Position numbers and translations under genes: made by a program
In this document: piece by piece, positions 55,768-63,730 of the stretch
Numbering within the stretch: position 1 is the stretch's first letter
Layout of the letters: each line of letters begins with the position of its first letter
Notes under the pieces: model-generated
What the model was told of the DNA's origin: nothing
The model's database searches: none
What the model saw: the letters and a program-made list of their open reading frames with translations, nothing else
Assembly: GCA_018674175.1 (NCBI GenBank)
Contig: JABHAT010000029.1
Span: 62,001 to 126,000 of the forward strand
Length of the DNA: 64,000 nucleotides
Reading direction: 5' to 3'
DNA from: Gammaproteobacteria bacterium
GTDB taxonomy: Bacteria > Pseudomonadota > Gammaproteobacteria > Poriferisulfidales > GCA-002705445

Positions 55768-56826
55768 ATGAATAAAAAACTAATCATTTCTGATTTATCA
55801 CTAGATTTTGGTAAAGATAAAAATAATAGAAAAATACTTTCTAATATTAATTTTGATTTAGAGGAGTCAGAAATAGGTTGCATATTGGGCCCAAGCGGCT
55901 GCGGAAAGACTTCTTTATTAAGAGCTATTGCTGGGTTCGAAAATATAATTTCTGGAACTATTTTAAAAGATGGTGTGTGTATATCAAATAGTTTAGAAAA
56001 TATTTCTGTTCAAAATAGAAAAATGGGAATGGTATTTCAGGATTATGCTTTATTTCCGAACATGGATATAAAATCTAATATAGCTTTCGGTCTTAAAGGC
56101 ATGACAAAAGCAGATAAGGAAGCTAGGGTAAATTATTTATTGAAATTAGTAAATCTTGACAAGCATAAGGATAAATATCCTCATGAACTATCAGGTGGGG
56201 AACAGCAGCGAGTAGCTCTCATTAGAGCATTAGCTCCGTCTCCAGAAATAATTTTATTAGATGAGCCATTCTCGAATATTGATGCAGATATAAAAGAAGA
56301 TTTAGTAACCGATGTCAGAGTTTTACTAAAAGAATTATCCATTACTTCTATTATTGTTACTCATGATCAATATGAGGCATTCAATATAGCTGATAAAGTA
56401 GCGATAATGAATAATGGTAAAATTGAACAAATTGGAAATGCATATGATATCTATCATAAACCAGTTAATAAATTTGTAGCAGATTTTATTGGACTAGGTG
56501 TTTTTGTTCCAATAGTAAAAAATGAGAATGGGATTTTTGAAACTCCTTTGGGTTTACTTGACAAAAATAAGTTTCATAAAGATGAAATGAAATATAAAAA
56601 TTTAGAAATGTTATTGCGACCAGATGATATTATACATAATGACGAAAGTAGTACTAAAGCAATTGTTATAGAAAAACAATTTAGAGGCGCAGAATTCTTG
56701 TATAAATTATTATATAATGATAAATACCCATTACTTTGTTATGCACCAAGTCATCATGACCATAGAATAGGTGAATCGATTGGCATAGAATTAGAAATTG
56801 AACATTACGTAATATTTGAAAAATAA
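55768..56826 (+). CDS. fbpC: Ferric iron ABC transporter ATP-binding protein
   Basis: A 352-aa ABC ATPase. Walker A is GPSGCGKTS near residue 40, [12 protein letters not shown] supplies the Q-loop, [32 protein letters not shown] combines signature and Walker B near 140-165, and VTHDQYEAF holds the switch histidine. A C-terminal TOBE-like regulatory part follows. A TTG at 55762 is better spaced from TAAGG and is an alternative start. It energises uptake by the preceding permease. Its stop overlaps the ilvD start. Confidence 0.93.
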   Translation: MNKKLIISDLSLDFGKDKNNRKILSNINFDLEESEIGCILGPSGCGKTSLLRAIAGFENIISGTILKDGVCISNSLENISVQNRKMGMVFQDYALFPNMDIKSNIAFGLKGMTKADKEARVNYLLKLVNLDKHKDKYPHELSGGEQQRVALIRALAPSPEIILLDEPFSNIDADIKEDLVTDVRVLLKELSITSIIVTHDQYEAFNIADKVAIMNNGKIEQIGNAYDIYHKPVNKFVADFIGLGVFVPIVKNENGIFETPLGLLDKNKFHKDEMKYKNLEMLLRPDDIIHNDESSTKAIVIEKQFRGAEFLYKLLYNDKYPLLCYAPSHHDHRIGESIGIELEIEHYVIFEK

Positions 56827-58511
56827 TGAAAAAAAAGAATACTAAATTTTCAAGCGAAATAGTAAAAGGCTTTGATAGAGCCCCAAGTCGAGCAATGCTA
56901 AGAGGCGTTGGTTTTAAAGACAAGGACTTTAGCATACCCCAAGTTGGTATTGCATCAACTTGGAGTGAGGTAACTCCCTGCAACTCGCATATAAATAAAT
57001 TAGCAGATTCAGTTAGTCAAGGAGCAGAAGCAAGTAATTTGAAGCCAGTTATATTTAATACTATTACTATTTCTGATGGTATTTCAATGGGAACAGAAGG
57101 TATGAAGTATTCTCTAGTTTCAAGAGAAGTAATAGCAGACTCGATAGAAACTGTTTCAGCTTGCGAGGGCTTTGATGGTGTAATAGCAATTGGCGGTTGT
57201 GATAAAAATATGCCTGGTTGTTTAATAGGTTTAGCTAGATTAAATAGACCCTCTTTATTTATATATGGTGGCACGATAATGCCTGGTACTTATAAGAATA
57301 AAAAAATTGATATTGTTTCCGTATTTGAGGCAGTAGGCCAATTTGCAAAAAAAGAAATTTCAAAAAAAGAGTTAAAGAGTATTGAAGAAAATGCAATTCC
57401 AGGGCCCGGCTCGTGTGGTGGAATGTATACTGCCAATACAATGGCTTCCGCTGTTGAAGCTTTGGGTATGAGTCTACCTGGAAGTTCTTCTCAAGCAGCA
57501 ATATCTAAAGACAAAAAACTAGATTGTATTAATTCTGGTAAGGCGATGAAAAATTTATTAGAAAAGAATATTACACCAAAAGATATTATGACAAGAAAAG
57601 CGTTTATTAATGCCATTACGATTGTAATTACTTTAGGCGGTTCGACAAACGCCGTACTTCATTTATTAGCTATGGCAAATGCAATTGGGGTTAAATTGGA
57701 ACTAGATGATTTTACAAAAATCGGAAAAAAAGTTCCTGTTTTAGGAGACTTAAGACCTAGTGGTAAATATATGATGTCGGAGTTGGTTGGTATTGGTGGT
57801 ATTCAGCCATTAATGAAGATACTCTTAGACGCAGGCATGCTTTATGGAGACTGTATAACTGTTACAGGCAAGACCTTAGCAGAAAATTTGAAGAATGTTA
57901 AAAAGTATCCAGCAAAGCAAAAAATAATAAGACCATTAAGTGATCCAATTAAAAAAGATAGCCATCTCGTAGTTCTTTATGGAAATTTAGCTCCTGCAGG
58001 AGCTGTTGCCAAAATTTCTGGCAAGGAAGGTTTAAGGTTTGAGGGTAGAGCTATAGTTTTTGATTCAGAAGAAATTGCTATGAATTCAATTTTGGATGGA
58101 AAAGTTAAAAAAGGACATGTTGTAGTCATAAGATACGAGGGGCCAAAAGGAGGTCCTGGAATGAGAGAGATGTTAGGCCCAACAAGTGCAATTATGGGGC
58201 AAGGTTTAGGAAAAGATGTGGCTTTAATGACAGACGGAAGATTTTCCGGTGGTAGCCATGGTTTTGTAATTGGTCATGTTTCTCCTGAAGCCGCAATTAA
58301 AGGTCCAATTGCTGTTATTAAGAATGGAGACCGAATAATAATTGATGCTCAAAAACAAATAATTGATTTAAAAATCAGTAAAAAAGAAATTAAAGAAAGA
58401 ATCAAAAAGTTACCGAAATTTAAAACAAAATATAAAAAAGGTGTATTAGCTAAATATGCATCTTTAGTTAGCTCTGCATCTAAAGGTGCAGTCACAGATC
58501 TTTTTGAGTAA
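56826..58511 (+). CDS. ilvD: Dihydroxy-acid dehydratase
   Basis: A 561-aa Fe-S dehydratase making the 2-keto acid precursors of valine and isoleucine. Cluster cysteines are in [13 protein letters not shown] near residue 120 and [28 protein letters not shown] near 195, and the C-terminal [15 protein letters not shown] and [21 protein letters not shown] are intact. It overlaps fbpC by one base (TAATG), tying an iron-demanding enzyme to the iron transporter operon. Confidence 0.95.
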   Translation: MKKKNTKFSSEIVKGFDRAPSRAMLRGVGFKDKDFSIPQVGIASTWSEVTPCNSHINKLADSVSQGAEASNLKPVIFNTITISDGISMGTEGMKYSLVSREVIADSIETVSACEGFDGVIAIGGCDKNMPGCLIGLARLNRPSLFIYGGTIMPGTYKNKKIDIVSVFEAVGQFAKKEISKKELKSIEENAIPGPGSCGGMYTANTMASAVEALGMSLPGSSSQAAISKDKKLDCINSGKAMKNLLEKNITPKDIMTRKAFINAITIVITLGGSTNAVLHLLAMANAIGVKLELDDFTKIGKKVPVLGDLRPSGKYMMSELVGIGGIQPLMKILLDAGMLYGDCITVTGKTLAENLKNVKKYPAKQKIIRPLSDPIKKDSHLVVLYGNLAPAGAVAKISGKEGLRFEGRAIVFDSEEIAMNSILDGKVKKGHVVVIRYEGPKGGPGMREMLGPTSAIMGQGLGKDVALMTDGRFSGGSHGFVIGHVSPEAAIKGPIAVIKNGDRIIIDAQKQIIDLKISKKEIKERIKKLPKFKTKYKKGVLAKYASLVSSASKGAVTDLFE

Positions 58512-58514
58512 ATA

Positions 58515-58784
58515 CTAAGACGGTCTGATTGTAAACCTTCCAGTTAAAACCCACCTAATTAATAAATAAGAAGGAAATATTAATAATGCGCTAAGAGCAA
58601 TTGTACTTTCGCTAAATGGAAGTAATTTGCTATTAAAGCTAAAGAAGGAAGATTCGCCACCTATAAGAAGAAAGAAAGACTCACCTTTTAAAAAGTAATA
58701 AATTATATTAAAAGGATGTGTTAAAAACAATGTCAAAGTTGTTGCATATAACAATCTATTTAATCTTTGATAAATATTTTTCAT
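58515..58784 (-). CDS. Small membrane protein of unknown function
   Basis: An 89-aa protein with about three hydrophobic stretches (TTLTLFLTHPFNIIYYFL, a short SFFLLIGG segment, and STIALSALLIFPSYLLIRWVL) and a basic C-terminal end. It is convergent with ilvD and separated from the Sel1 gene by about 50 bases. I recognise no family. AT-rich DNA can produce such hydrophobic ORFs by chance, so it is less certain than its neighbours, but the space has no other candidate. Confidence 0.55.
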   Translation of the reverse strand: MKNIYQRLNRLLYATTLTLFLTHPFNIIYYFLKGESFFLLIGGESSFFSFNSKLLPFSESTIALSALLIFPSYLLIRWVLTGRFTIRPS

Positions 58785-58835
58785 ATTTTCATCTGTTAAA
58801 TGTGTCTATTAAATAATATTATTACTTATATCTTT

Positions 58836-59258
58836 CTAAAATCCAGCTTTTTTTAATAATTCTTTAGCTTTTTCTTTATCTTGTTCTACAGGATTACCTT
58901 CCTCATACATCATTGCTAAAGTTGTTAAAGATCCAACTAAACCTTGGCTTGCAGCTTTGGTATACCAAAGCACGGCGGCATCTCCGTTTTTTTCAGCACA
59001 ATCACCTTCCATGTACATAAATCCTAAACCATGTTGCGCTAAGGCATGACCGCTCTCGGCAGCTGCTTTCATCCATTTAAAAGCTAACAATGGATTTGCT
59101 TTATTACCCAAACCATTTTGATACATTATCGCACATCTATGTTGAGCTTCTGTATTTCCGCTTTCTGCAAGTGGTGATAATAGTTGCATTGCTCTAGAAA
59201 AATGCTTAGCTTCAAAAGCACTTAAACCACTACTTAATTCGACCTCATCTTTTTTCAT
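58836..59258 (-). CDS. Sel1-repeat protein
   Basis: A 140-aa protein with about three Sel1-like (TPR-type) repeats: AQHRCAIMYQNGLG...AFKWMKAAAESGH, AQHGLGFMYMEGD...AVLWYTKAASQGL and LTTLAMMYEEGN...AKELLKKAGF. No signal peptide is seen, so a cytoplasmic scaffold or adaptor role is likely. It is divergent from the TrpD2-like gene, with 81 bases between them, and may belong functionally to the cluster that follows. Confidence 0.85.
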   Translation of the reverse strand: MKKDEVELSSGLSAFEAKHFSRAMQLLSPLAESGNTEAQHRCAIMYQNGLGNKANPLLAFKWMKAAAESGHALAQHGLGFMYMEGDCAEKNGDAAVLWYTKAASQGLVGSLTTLAMMYEEGNPVEQDKEKAKELLKKAGF

Positions 59259-59339
59259 TTTTATATCCCATTAACAATATTTTATTTTGATAGTATATAC
59301 ATATAATATATAAATTATAAATGTTTTGAGGAGAATCAA

Positions 59340-60440
59340 TTGTCAAAAAAAGTTTTGAGAGGAGCAATTCAGAAGGTTGCCACTGGGCCTGAGTTTAGTA
59401 AAAATATATCTGTAGAGGATAGCTATAATTCGATGCTGAGTATTCTTGATAATGATGCTGATCCTGTGCAAGCTGCAATTTATTTGATTGCAATGAGAAT
59501 GAAAAGAGAGACTATGGATGAAAATATAGGCTCCCTTAAAGCATTAATTGATAAATCAAATATAATTACTTCTGATGTCGATGAACTTCTTGATATCGCA
59601 GAACCATACAATGGTTTTCTTAGGAACACACCATTAAGTGCTTTTCTTCCAGCAGTATTTGCTTCTATTGGTATTCCTTGTATTACTCATGGAGTAAAAA
59701 CAGTAGGCCCAAAATTTGGGTTAACTACAAAAAGAATATTAGAAACTGCAGGAATAAATGTAGAGCAAAATTCACAAGAAGCTTCGGTATCTTTAGAAAA
59801 TAAAGATATTGGTTGGGCATATCTTGATCAAGGAGAATTTTGTAAGCCACTATATGATTTAGTAGACTTGAGAACAAGAATGGTAAAAAGAACTATATTG
59901 ACAACAATAGAGGTCCTTGTAGGACCTATTAGAGCTAGAAAAAAAACTCATCTATTGACTGGTTATGTCCATGCTGCTTACCCACCCGTGTATTCTGATT
60001 TAGCAAAAGTTGCAGGATTTGATTCAGCAATATTGGTTAAAGGTGTGGAAGGTGGAGTTTCGCCTGCATTAAGAGGAGATGGAAAGGTCTTTTATTATTC
60101 GGATAATAATGAGATGCAGGAGACTAAATTTAATCCAAAAAATATATCAATTGAGCAAAATATGAGAGCAGTACCTCTTCCGGAATTAGAAAAGCAAGAT
60201 GAAATAAAATTAGATGAAATTTCTAGTGATATTAATGTTCAAGATTTTTCTACTAAGGCTGTTGAAATTGGTGATGAAGCATTAAACGGTAAAGATGGCC
60301 CAGCAAAAGATACTTTAATATATACTGGGGCACTTTCTTTATCTATCATAAGGAATATTGATTTTAATGAAGCAGCTAGTAAAATTAAAAATACTATAGA
60401 CAGTGGTAAAGCAAAAGAATTTTTTTATAATGCAGTTTAA
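59340..60440 (+). CDS. TrpD2/YbiB-family protein (anthranilate phosphoribosyltransferase-like)
   Basis: A 366-aa protein of the TrpD2 branch of the nucleoside phosphorylase III/TrpD fold. The helical N-terminal domain has AAIYLIAMRMKRETMDENIGSL near residue 45. The core has ITHGVKTVGPKFGLTTKRILETAGI near 120 where true TrpD has its diphosphate and anthranilate loops, and TGYVHAAYPPVY near 215. E. coli YbiB is reported to bind nucleic acid rather than make tryptophan. The start is TTG behind GAGGAG. A small RMF-like gene follows after 51 bases. Confidence 0.85.
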   Translation: MSKKVLRGAIQKVATGPEFSKNISVEDSYNSMLSILDNDADPVQAAIYLIAMRMKRETMDENIGSLKALIDKSNIITSDVDELLDIAEPYNGFLRNTPLSAFLPAVFASIGIPCITHGVKTVGPKFGLTTKRILETAGINVEQNSQEASVSLENKDIGWAYLDQGEFCKPLYDLVDLRTRMVKRTILTTIEVLVGPIRARKKTHLLTGYVHAAYPPVYSDLAKVAGFDSAILVKGVEGGVSPALRGDGKVFYYSDNNEMQETKFNPKNISIEQNMRAVPLPELEKQDEIKLDEISSDINVQDFSTKAVEIGDEALNGKDGPAKDTLIYTGALSLSIIRNIDFNEAASKIKNTIDSGKAKEFFYNAV

Positions 60441-60491
60441 ACTATAATTATATAAAATCTTAAATAAACTAAAGTAAATAAGAGGGGAAAA

Positions 60492-60686
60492 ATGAACGAG
60501 ACATATAGAAATGCAGTAGTACAAATGGAAGAACAAGGTATCCAAGAAGAATATATTCTTGGTTGGCAGGGTGGTTTTTTAGGACATCCTCCAAGAGAAG
60601 AGACAAGAACAAATGAAGCTTATGATGCAGGTTTTGAAGATGGGCAGCAAAAAAACTTAGCCAATTTAAGTAATTGGAAGAAGTAA
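60492..60686 (+). CDS. Small RMF-like protein
   Basis: A 64-aa protein starting at ATG behind AGGGGAAAA. The segment ILGWQGGFLGHPPREETRTN then EAYDAGFEDGQ aligns by eye with ribosome modulation factor, which has a GYQAGIAG segment followed by R..YW.GG. The spacing is slightly shorter and the protein is more acidic than RMF, so ribosome binding is only a hypothesis. It follows the TrpD2-like gene and is convergent with the next gene, two bases apart. Confidence 0.7.
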   Translation: MNETYRNAVVQMEEQGIQEEYILGWQGGFLGHPPREETRTNEAYDAGFEDGQQKNLANLSNWKK

Positions 60687-60688
60687 AA

Positions 60689-61243
60689 TTATTTATTTAC
60701 TAAGGATTCAATAGGTCTTCTTAAAGATAACAATATTTTTGGGACCTCCTGATCTATAACGTACATTCTTATCCAGTTATTATCCAATTCACCCATCTGA
60801 GCCATTAGGTGATTGCCTAGTATAATTCTAGCTTTGTAACTTGGCTCTTCTGTGTATTCTAATTCAGAGTATTCTTCCATTCGGTCATTTAAAAGATTAA
60901 TGAATTTGGTTTTAATATTTTTATCTGGAATTTTCAAGTCAACTTGATTAATGTTCACCGTTTCATTTAATTTTTTAGCAATGTCTGTTATAAAAATTAT
61001 CTTCTTTTCAGTACCATAAGATTTAACTTCATTGTTTGTAATATAAATTTGAAAGCATGAAACTTCTTTTAAGATTTCCAATCTATCTGACCAAGTGTCT
61101 GTATCAAAACCTTCGTTTTCTAAATTCAATAAAGTTTTTTTTGATATTTTCCATATACTTACAGCAAGTGCGCTAGCAATTTGACCAATTTGCTTTTTCT
61201 TTCCTTTTTGATTCCAAGTGCCGTGTATTCTTTGTATACTCAT
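60689..61243 (-). CDS. Unknown conserved-looking protein
   Basis: A 184-aa soluble protein I do not recognise. The N terminus is basic (IHGTWNQKGKKKQIGQIASAL), with a helix containing SALAVSIWKISKKTLLNLE, then mixed alpha/beta sequence ending with LDNNWIRMYVIDQEVPKILLSLRRP. No signal peptide, membrane segment or metal motif is seen. It lies in the minus orientation, divergent from the oxygenase with 50 bases between starts. Location suggests a link with the DsrC-like cluster. Confidence 0.7.
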   Translation of the reverse strand: MSIQRIHGTWNQKGKKKQIGQIASALAVSIWKISKKTLLNLENEGFDTDTWSDRLEILKEVSCFQIYITNNEVKSYGTEKKIIFITDIAKKLNETVNINQVDLKIPDKNIKTKFINLLNDRMEEYSELEYTEEPSYKARIILGNHLMAQMGELDNNWIRMYVIDQEVPKILLSLRRPIESLVNK

Positions 61244-61293
61244 TTAAAACATTAACCAAATAAAATTTATAATTTCATTATACATTATTAATT

Positions 61294-61866
61294 ATGATAG
61301 AGATAAAGCCAAATACTTTTATATATGAATTTAAAAACGCATTAAAAAAAGATGATTGTTTAAACATTATTAAACGATTTGAAGAAAACAAAGAAGAACA
61401 TTATGAGGGTAAAATTGGCCAGAATCTTAACAAAGACCTTGATATAAAAAAATCTACAGATCTTTTTATCAGTGGTAAAGAAAACTGGAGAGATGTAGAT
61501 AAGTTATTTTTTACAGCATTAGCTAATTCTTTGAATGAATTCAAGAACGAAATAGATTTTTTTAAAGGACCATTTAAAGACATGGGATACGGAATTCAAA
61601 GAACTGGCCCAGGTCAATTTTATCATTGGCACATCGATGGTGGCAGCCATGATTTTAGTAATAGACAATTAGTAGCTATTTTTTATTTAAATGATGTGGA
61701 AGAAAAACAAGGCGGAACAACAGATTTTTTACATCAAGGAGTTAATGTTATTCCTGAAGCTGGAAAACTAATATTGTTTCCTCCATTTTGGACGCACAAA
61801 CATAGGGGCGCGGAAGTTGTTTCAGGGCAGAAATATATAGCTACTACTTGGATAGTTTTTGCTTAA
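61294..61866 (+). CDS. 2-oxoglutarate/Fe(II)-dependent oxygenase (prolyl 4-hydroxylase type)
   Basis: A 190-aa double-stranded beta-helix dioxygenase. The iron ligands appear in FYHWHIDGGS (HxD near residue 110) and FWTHKHRGAEVVSGQKYIATTWIVF (distal histidine and the basic 2-oxoglutarate residue near 170). KQGGTTDFLHQG lies between. Members hydroxylate proteins, including ribosomal ones, or small molecules. The substrate is unknown. It is convergent with the operon containing the DsrC-like gene, four bases apart. Confidence 0.85.
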   Translation: MIEIKPNTFIYEFKNALKKDDCLNIIKRFEENKEEHYEGKIGQNLNKDLDIKKSTDLFISGKENWRDVDKLFFTALANSLNEFKNEIDFFKGPFKDMGYGIQRTGPGQFYHWHIDGGSHDFSNRQLVAIFYLNDVEEKQGGTTDFLHQGVNVIPEAGKLILFPPFWTHKHRGAEVVSGQKYIATTWIVFA

Positions 61867-61870
61867 GGCG

Positions 61871-62191
61871 TCAGGAGAAAGAAGTCTCTTCCATATTTCC
61901 TGATATATCTATATCAATAACCTTTATATCTGGCATTTGATTAATAATATAAGCCGCCATCATAATTGCCGTTTCTTTTTTATTTAAATGAATAGATGTA
62001 AATAAACGATCTGCAGCTATTTGACATTTTTGAAATTGGTTAGGATTTTCAACCCAGCTTTTGCTCATTTGCCAACCTTTATTCATATCGGAATCCATCT
62101 GGTTAAAAAAAGACTGGGCTTCAGCTATGATTTTTTTTTTGACTTTAAGAGGGTACTCATTCTCACCGAGAATGACATTTAGTTCATGCAT
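61871..62191 (-). CDS. Small protein of the DsrC-like cluster, 106 aa
   Basis: A 106-aa soluble, helix-rich protein with the distinctive stretches FFNQMDSDMNKGWQMSKSWVENPNQ and CQIAADRLF, then a C-terminal IKVIDIDISGNMEETSF. From memory, similar proteins with MDSDMDKGWQM and CQIAADRL accompany DsrC-like genes in Dsr-type sulfur oxidisers; I cannot verify this here. No domain is assigned. It is the last gene of the operon, 3 bases after the 68-aa gene. Confidence 0.75.
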   Translation of the reverse strand: MHELNVILGENEYPLKVKKKIIAEAQSFFNQMDSDMNKGWQMSKSWVENPNQFQKCQIAADRLFTSIHLNKKETAIMMAAYIINQMPDIKVIDIDISGNMEETSFS

Positions 62192-62194
62192 TTT

Positions 62195-62401
62195 TTATTT
62201 CTTAGAGCCTTTCTCTTTATGTGCAATATCAACTATATCCATTGCTAAATCTCTATACTCTTCTCTAAAACCCGATATTTCAGAATCATCGTCTGGCGCA
62301 AAGTATTCAGATGCTTCAACTCCTTGTGCTCTATCTAAAGCTATAAATTTCTTTTGCATTGCTATCATTTTTTGTATTTTTTCTTGCTTACTGTCACTCA
62401 T
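62195..62401 (-). CDS. Small acidic protein of the DsrC-like cluster, 68 aa
   Basis: A 68-aa helical protein: KIQKMIAMQKKFIALDRAQGVEASEYF, an acidic turn APDDDSEISG, then FREEYRDLAMDIVDIAHKEKGS. It looks like a two-helix hairpin. No cysteine and no signal peptide. It is sandwiched between the DsrC-like gene and the 106-aa gene in one minus-strand operon, so it is likely a partner in the same process. Confidence 0.75.
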   Translation of the reverse strand: MSDSKQEKIQKMIAMQKKFIALDRAQGVEASEYFAPDDDSEISGFREEYRDLAMDIVDIAHKEKGSKK

Positions 62402-62484
62402 TTAATCCACCCTTTCTTTATCCACTAAAATCTAATGATAACCTAGTTACCAACATAAAATCCACTAGTCCAAATTGGATAGGT

Positions 62485-62826
62485 TTAATAACCGCCTTTT
62501 CTTCTGCTTTCTGGTAAACCAGATATTCTTCCACCCTGTTTACTTGGATCGCCAGGAAAAAGATCGTAAAGAACTTTAGCATCAATCTTTTCACCCCAAA
62601 GTTTTTCAAAAAACTTTACTAATTTTCTTGTATTCGGTTGATTTCCAGCATTATTAAAGAATTCATCTCTCAGATGATTTATTACATCCCAATGTCTTTC
62701 TGTTAGCTCTAATTTTTCACTATCAGCAATTGCTTGAGCAAGATCTTTAGACCAATCTTCAGCATTTATCAAATATCCCATTTCTGTTGTTTCTATTTGT
62801 TTCCCCGCAATTTCTATTGTCGGCAT
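62485..62826 (-). CDS. DsrC/TusE-family protein lacking all cysteines (RspA-like)
   Basis: A 113-aa member of the DsrC/TusE family: IEIAGKQIETTEMGYLINAEDWSKDLA at the N terminus, ELTERHWDVINHLRDEFF near residue 40, NQPNTRKLVKFF near 65. In true DsrC the C-terminal arm ends with one cysteine in KQAC and a second as the penultimate residue (GCV). Here it reads KQGGRISGLPESRRKGGY, so both are gone and the protein has no cysteine at all. It cannot carry a persulfide or trisulfide. Cysteine-lacking DsrC paralogues are termed RspA and are thought to be regulatory. A strong GGGAGG ribosome site precedes it. Confidence 0.9.
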   Translation of the reverse strand: MPTIEIAGKQIETTEMGYLINAEDWSKDLAQAIADSEKLELTERHWDVINHLRDEFFNNAGNQPNTRKLVKFFEKLWGEKIDAKVLYDLFPGDPSKQGGRISGLPESRRKGGY

Positions 62827-62851
62827 TTTAACCTCCCAAACTAGTTATATT

Positions 62852-63532
62852 TTATTCACTACTTTTCGAGATAGCCACAGGAGCTATACTTTTGTGAGGT
62901 AAAAAGATACCACATCCATATAATTTTCCAATACCTATTCCGAGCTGTTGTATTTTAATTGAGTCCTTTTTTTCAAGATCAGTGATTAATAAAGTCTTAC
63001 CAATAAGCTTTTCATTTTCTATTTTAATTATATGCTCTTTGCCACATAGCATTTTTTTCACCTTAATATCCATTGATTTCAGAGATGAGTTAACATCTGC
63101 GAGAAATTCGTTCTCATTCTTATTGTTTTCAACTACTACAGATCTACAAAAAAGAGTATCCGTAATAACTAATTTTTTAATACTGGGTTTTGAAAGTTTC
63201 ATTTCGTATTTTCCAACTTTAAGTGTTTCTCCATCTAAATTGTAAAATTCATCAGCGAAATCCAATGGTGCTCTAATACAAAATCGTGTTCTTTTTGACA
63301 AATAAATTTCTGTTTCTGGTCTTTCCCATCCCGCACCAGATTCTGCCCCATGAACTGAATGAATAGCCAAATTATCAATTTTATCAATTTTTGGAAATCT
63401 TTTTATTACAGCTTTAAAAAGATCGCAAGCATGATCTGCAGAAATTTTAGTGCAATTAACCTTGAAAGATATATCAACTATTTTATCATCGGTTTTGTTT
63501 GGACTATCTTGATTGTCTTCTTCCCAATACAT
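62852..63532 (-). CDS. Cas6/Cmx6-like protein outside any CRISPR locus
   Basis: A 226-aa protein. Its C-terminal end has a glycine-rich loop, LGIGIGKLYGCGIFLPHKS, like the GxG...GCGIFxPHK signature of Cas6 of the Cmx6 (I-MYXAN) group. The N-terminal half has VDISFKVNCTKISADHACDLFKAV and IHSVHGAESGAGW with histidines 58 and 61, suggesting the double ferredoxin-fold (RAMP) organisation. Cas6 proteins bind and cut CRISPR repeat RNA, but no repeat array or other cas gene is visible within 64 kb. It lies 26 bases before the DsrC-like gene in one operon, so an RNA-related role with that protein is more likely than immunity. Confidence 0.75.
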   Translation of the reverse strand: MYWEEDNQDSPNKTDDKIVDISFKVNCTKISADHACDLFKAVIKRFPKIDKIDNLAIHSVHGAESGAGWERPETEIYLSKRTRFCIRAPLDFADEFYNLDGETLKVGKYEMKLSKPSIKKLVITDTLFCRSVVVENNKNENEFLADVNSSLKSMDIKVKKMLCGKEHIIKIENEKLIGKTLLITDLEKKDSIKIQQLGIGIGKLYGCGIFLPHKSIAPVAISKSSE

Positions 63533-63535
63533 AAA

Positions 63536-63727
63536 TTATTTTTTTGGTGAAGTAAATAGATTTTCTAAATCAGTTTCCCAATAATCAGGTGTGTCCTCAA
63601 AATTAGGCTTAATGTCCAATGATAAAAACATCTCTCCTTCATCAATCTTTTTAGATATAAAATCTTTAAGATCTTTATATGTTTTCATATTGTATTGCTG
63701 TATCAATATCTCACTTATAGTTAACAT
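63536..63727 (-). CDS. Small acidic protein upstream of the Cas6-like gene
   Basis: A 63-aa protein: ILIQQYNMKTYKDLKDFISKKIDEGEMFLSLDIKPNFEDTPDYWETDLENLF. The last third is acidic with aromatic residues. The ATG at 63727 has AAGGAGAG about 13 bases upstream; an internal ATG at 63688 is an alternative but lacks a ribosome site. It is three bases from both its neighbours, so it belongs to the operon. Not recognised. Confidence 0.7.
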   Translation of the reverse strand: MLTISEILIQQYNMKTYKDLKDFISKKIDEGEMFLSLDIKPNFEDTPDYWETDLENLFTSPKK

Positions 63728-63730
63728 TTT

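Noticed and set aside
62061-62405. 114-aa plus-strand ORF over the two small operon genes
   Set aside because: Hydrophobic antisense shadow without a ribosome site; the minus-strand genes are tightly packed and have better starts.
62418-62609. 63-aa minus-strand ORF overlapping the DsrC-like 3' end
   Set aside because: Different frame of the DsrC-like gene; no conserved content.
62852-63532. Presence of a CRISPR-Cas immune system because of a Cas6-like gene
   Set aside because: No spaced direct repeats and no cas1, cas2, effector or other cas genes were seen in the window; neighbours relate to DsrC and small unknown proteins instead.
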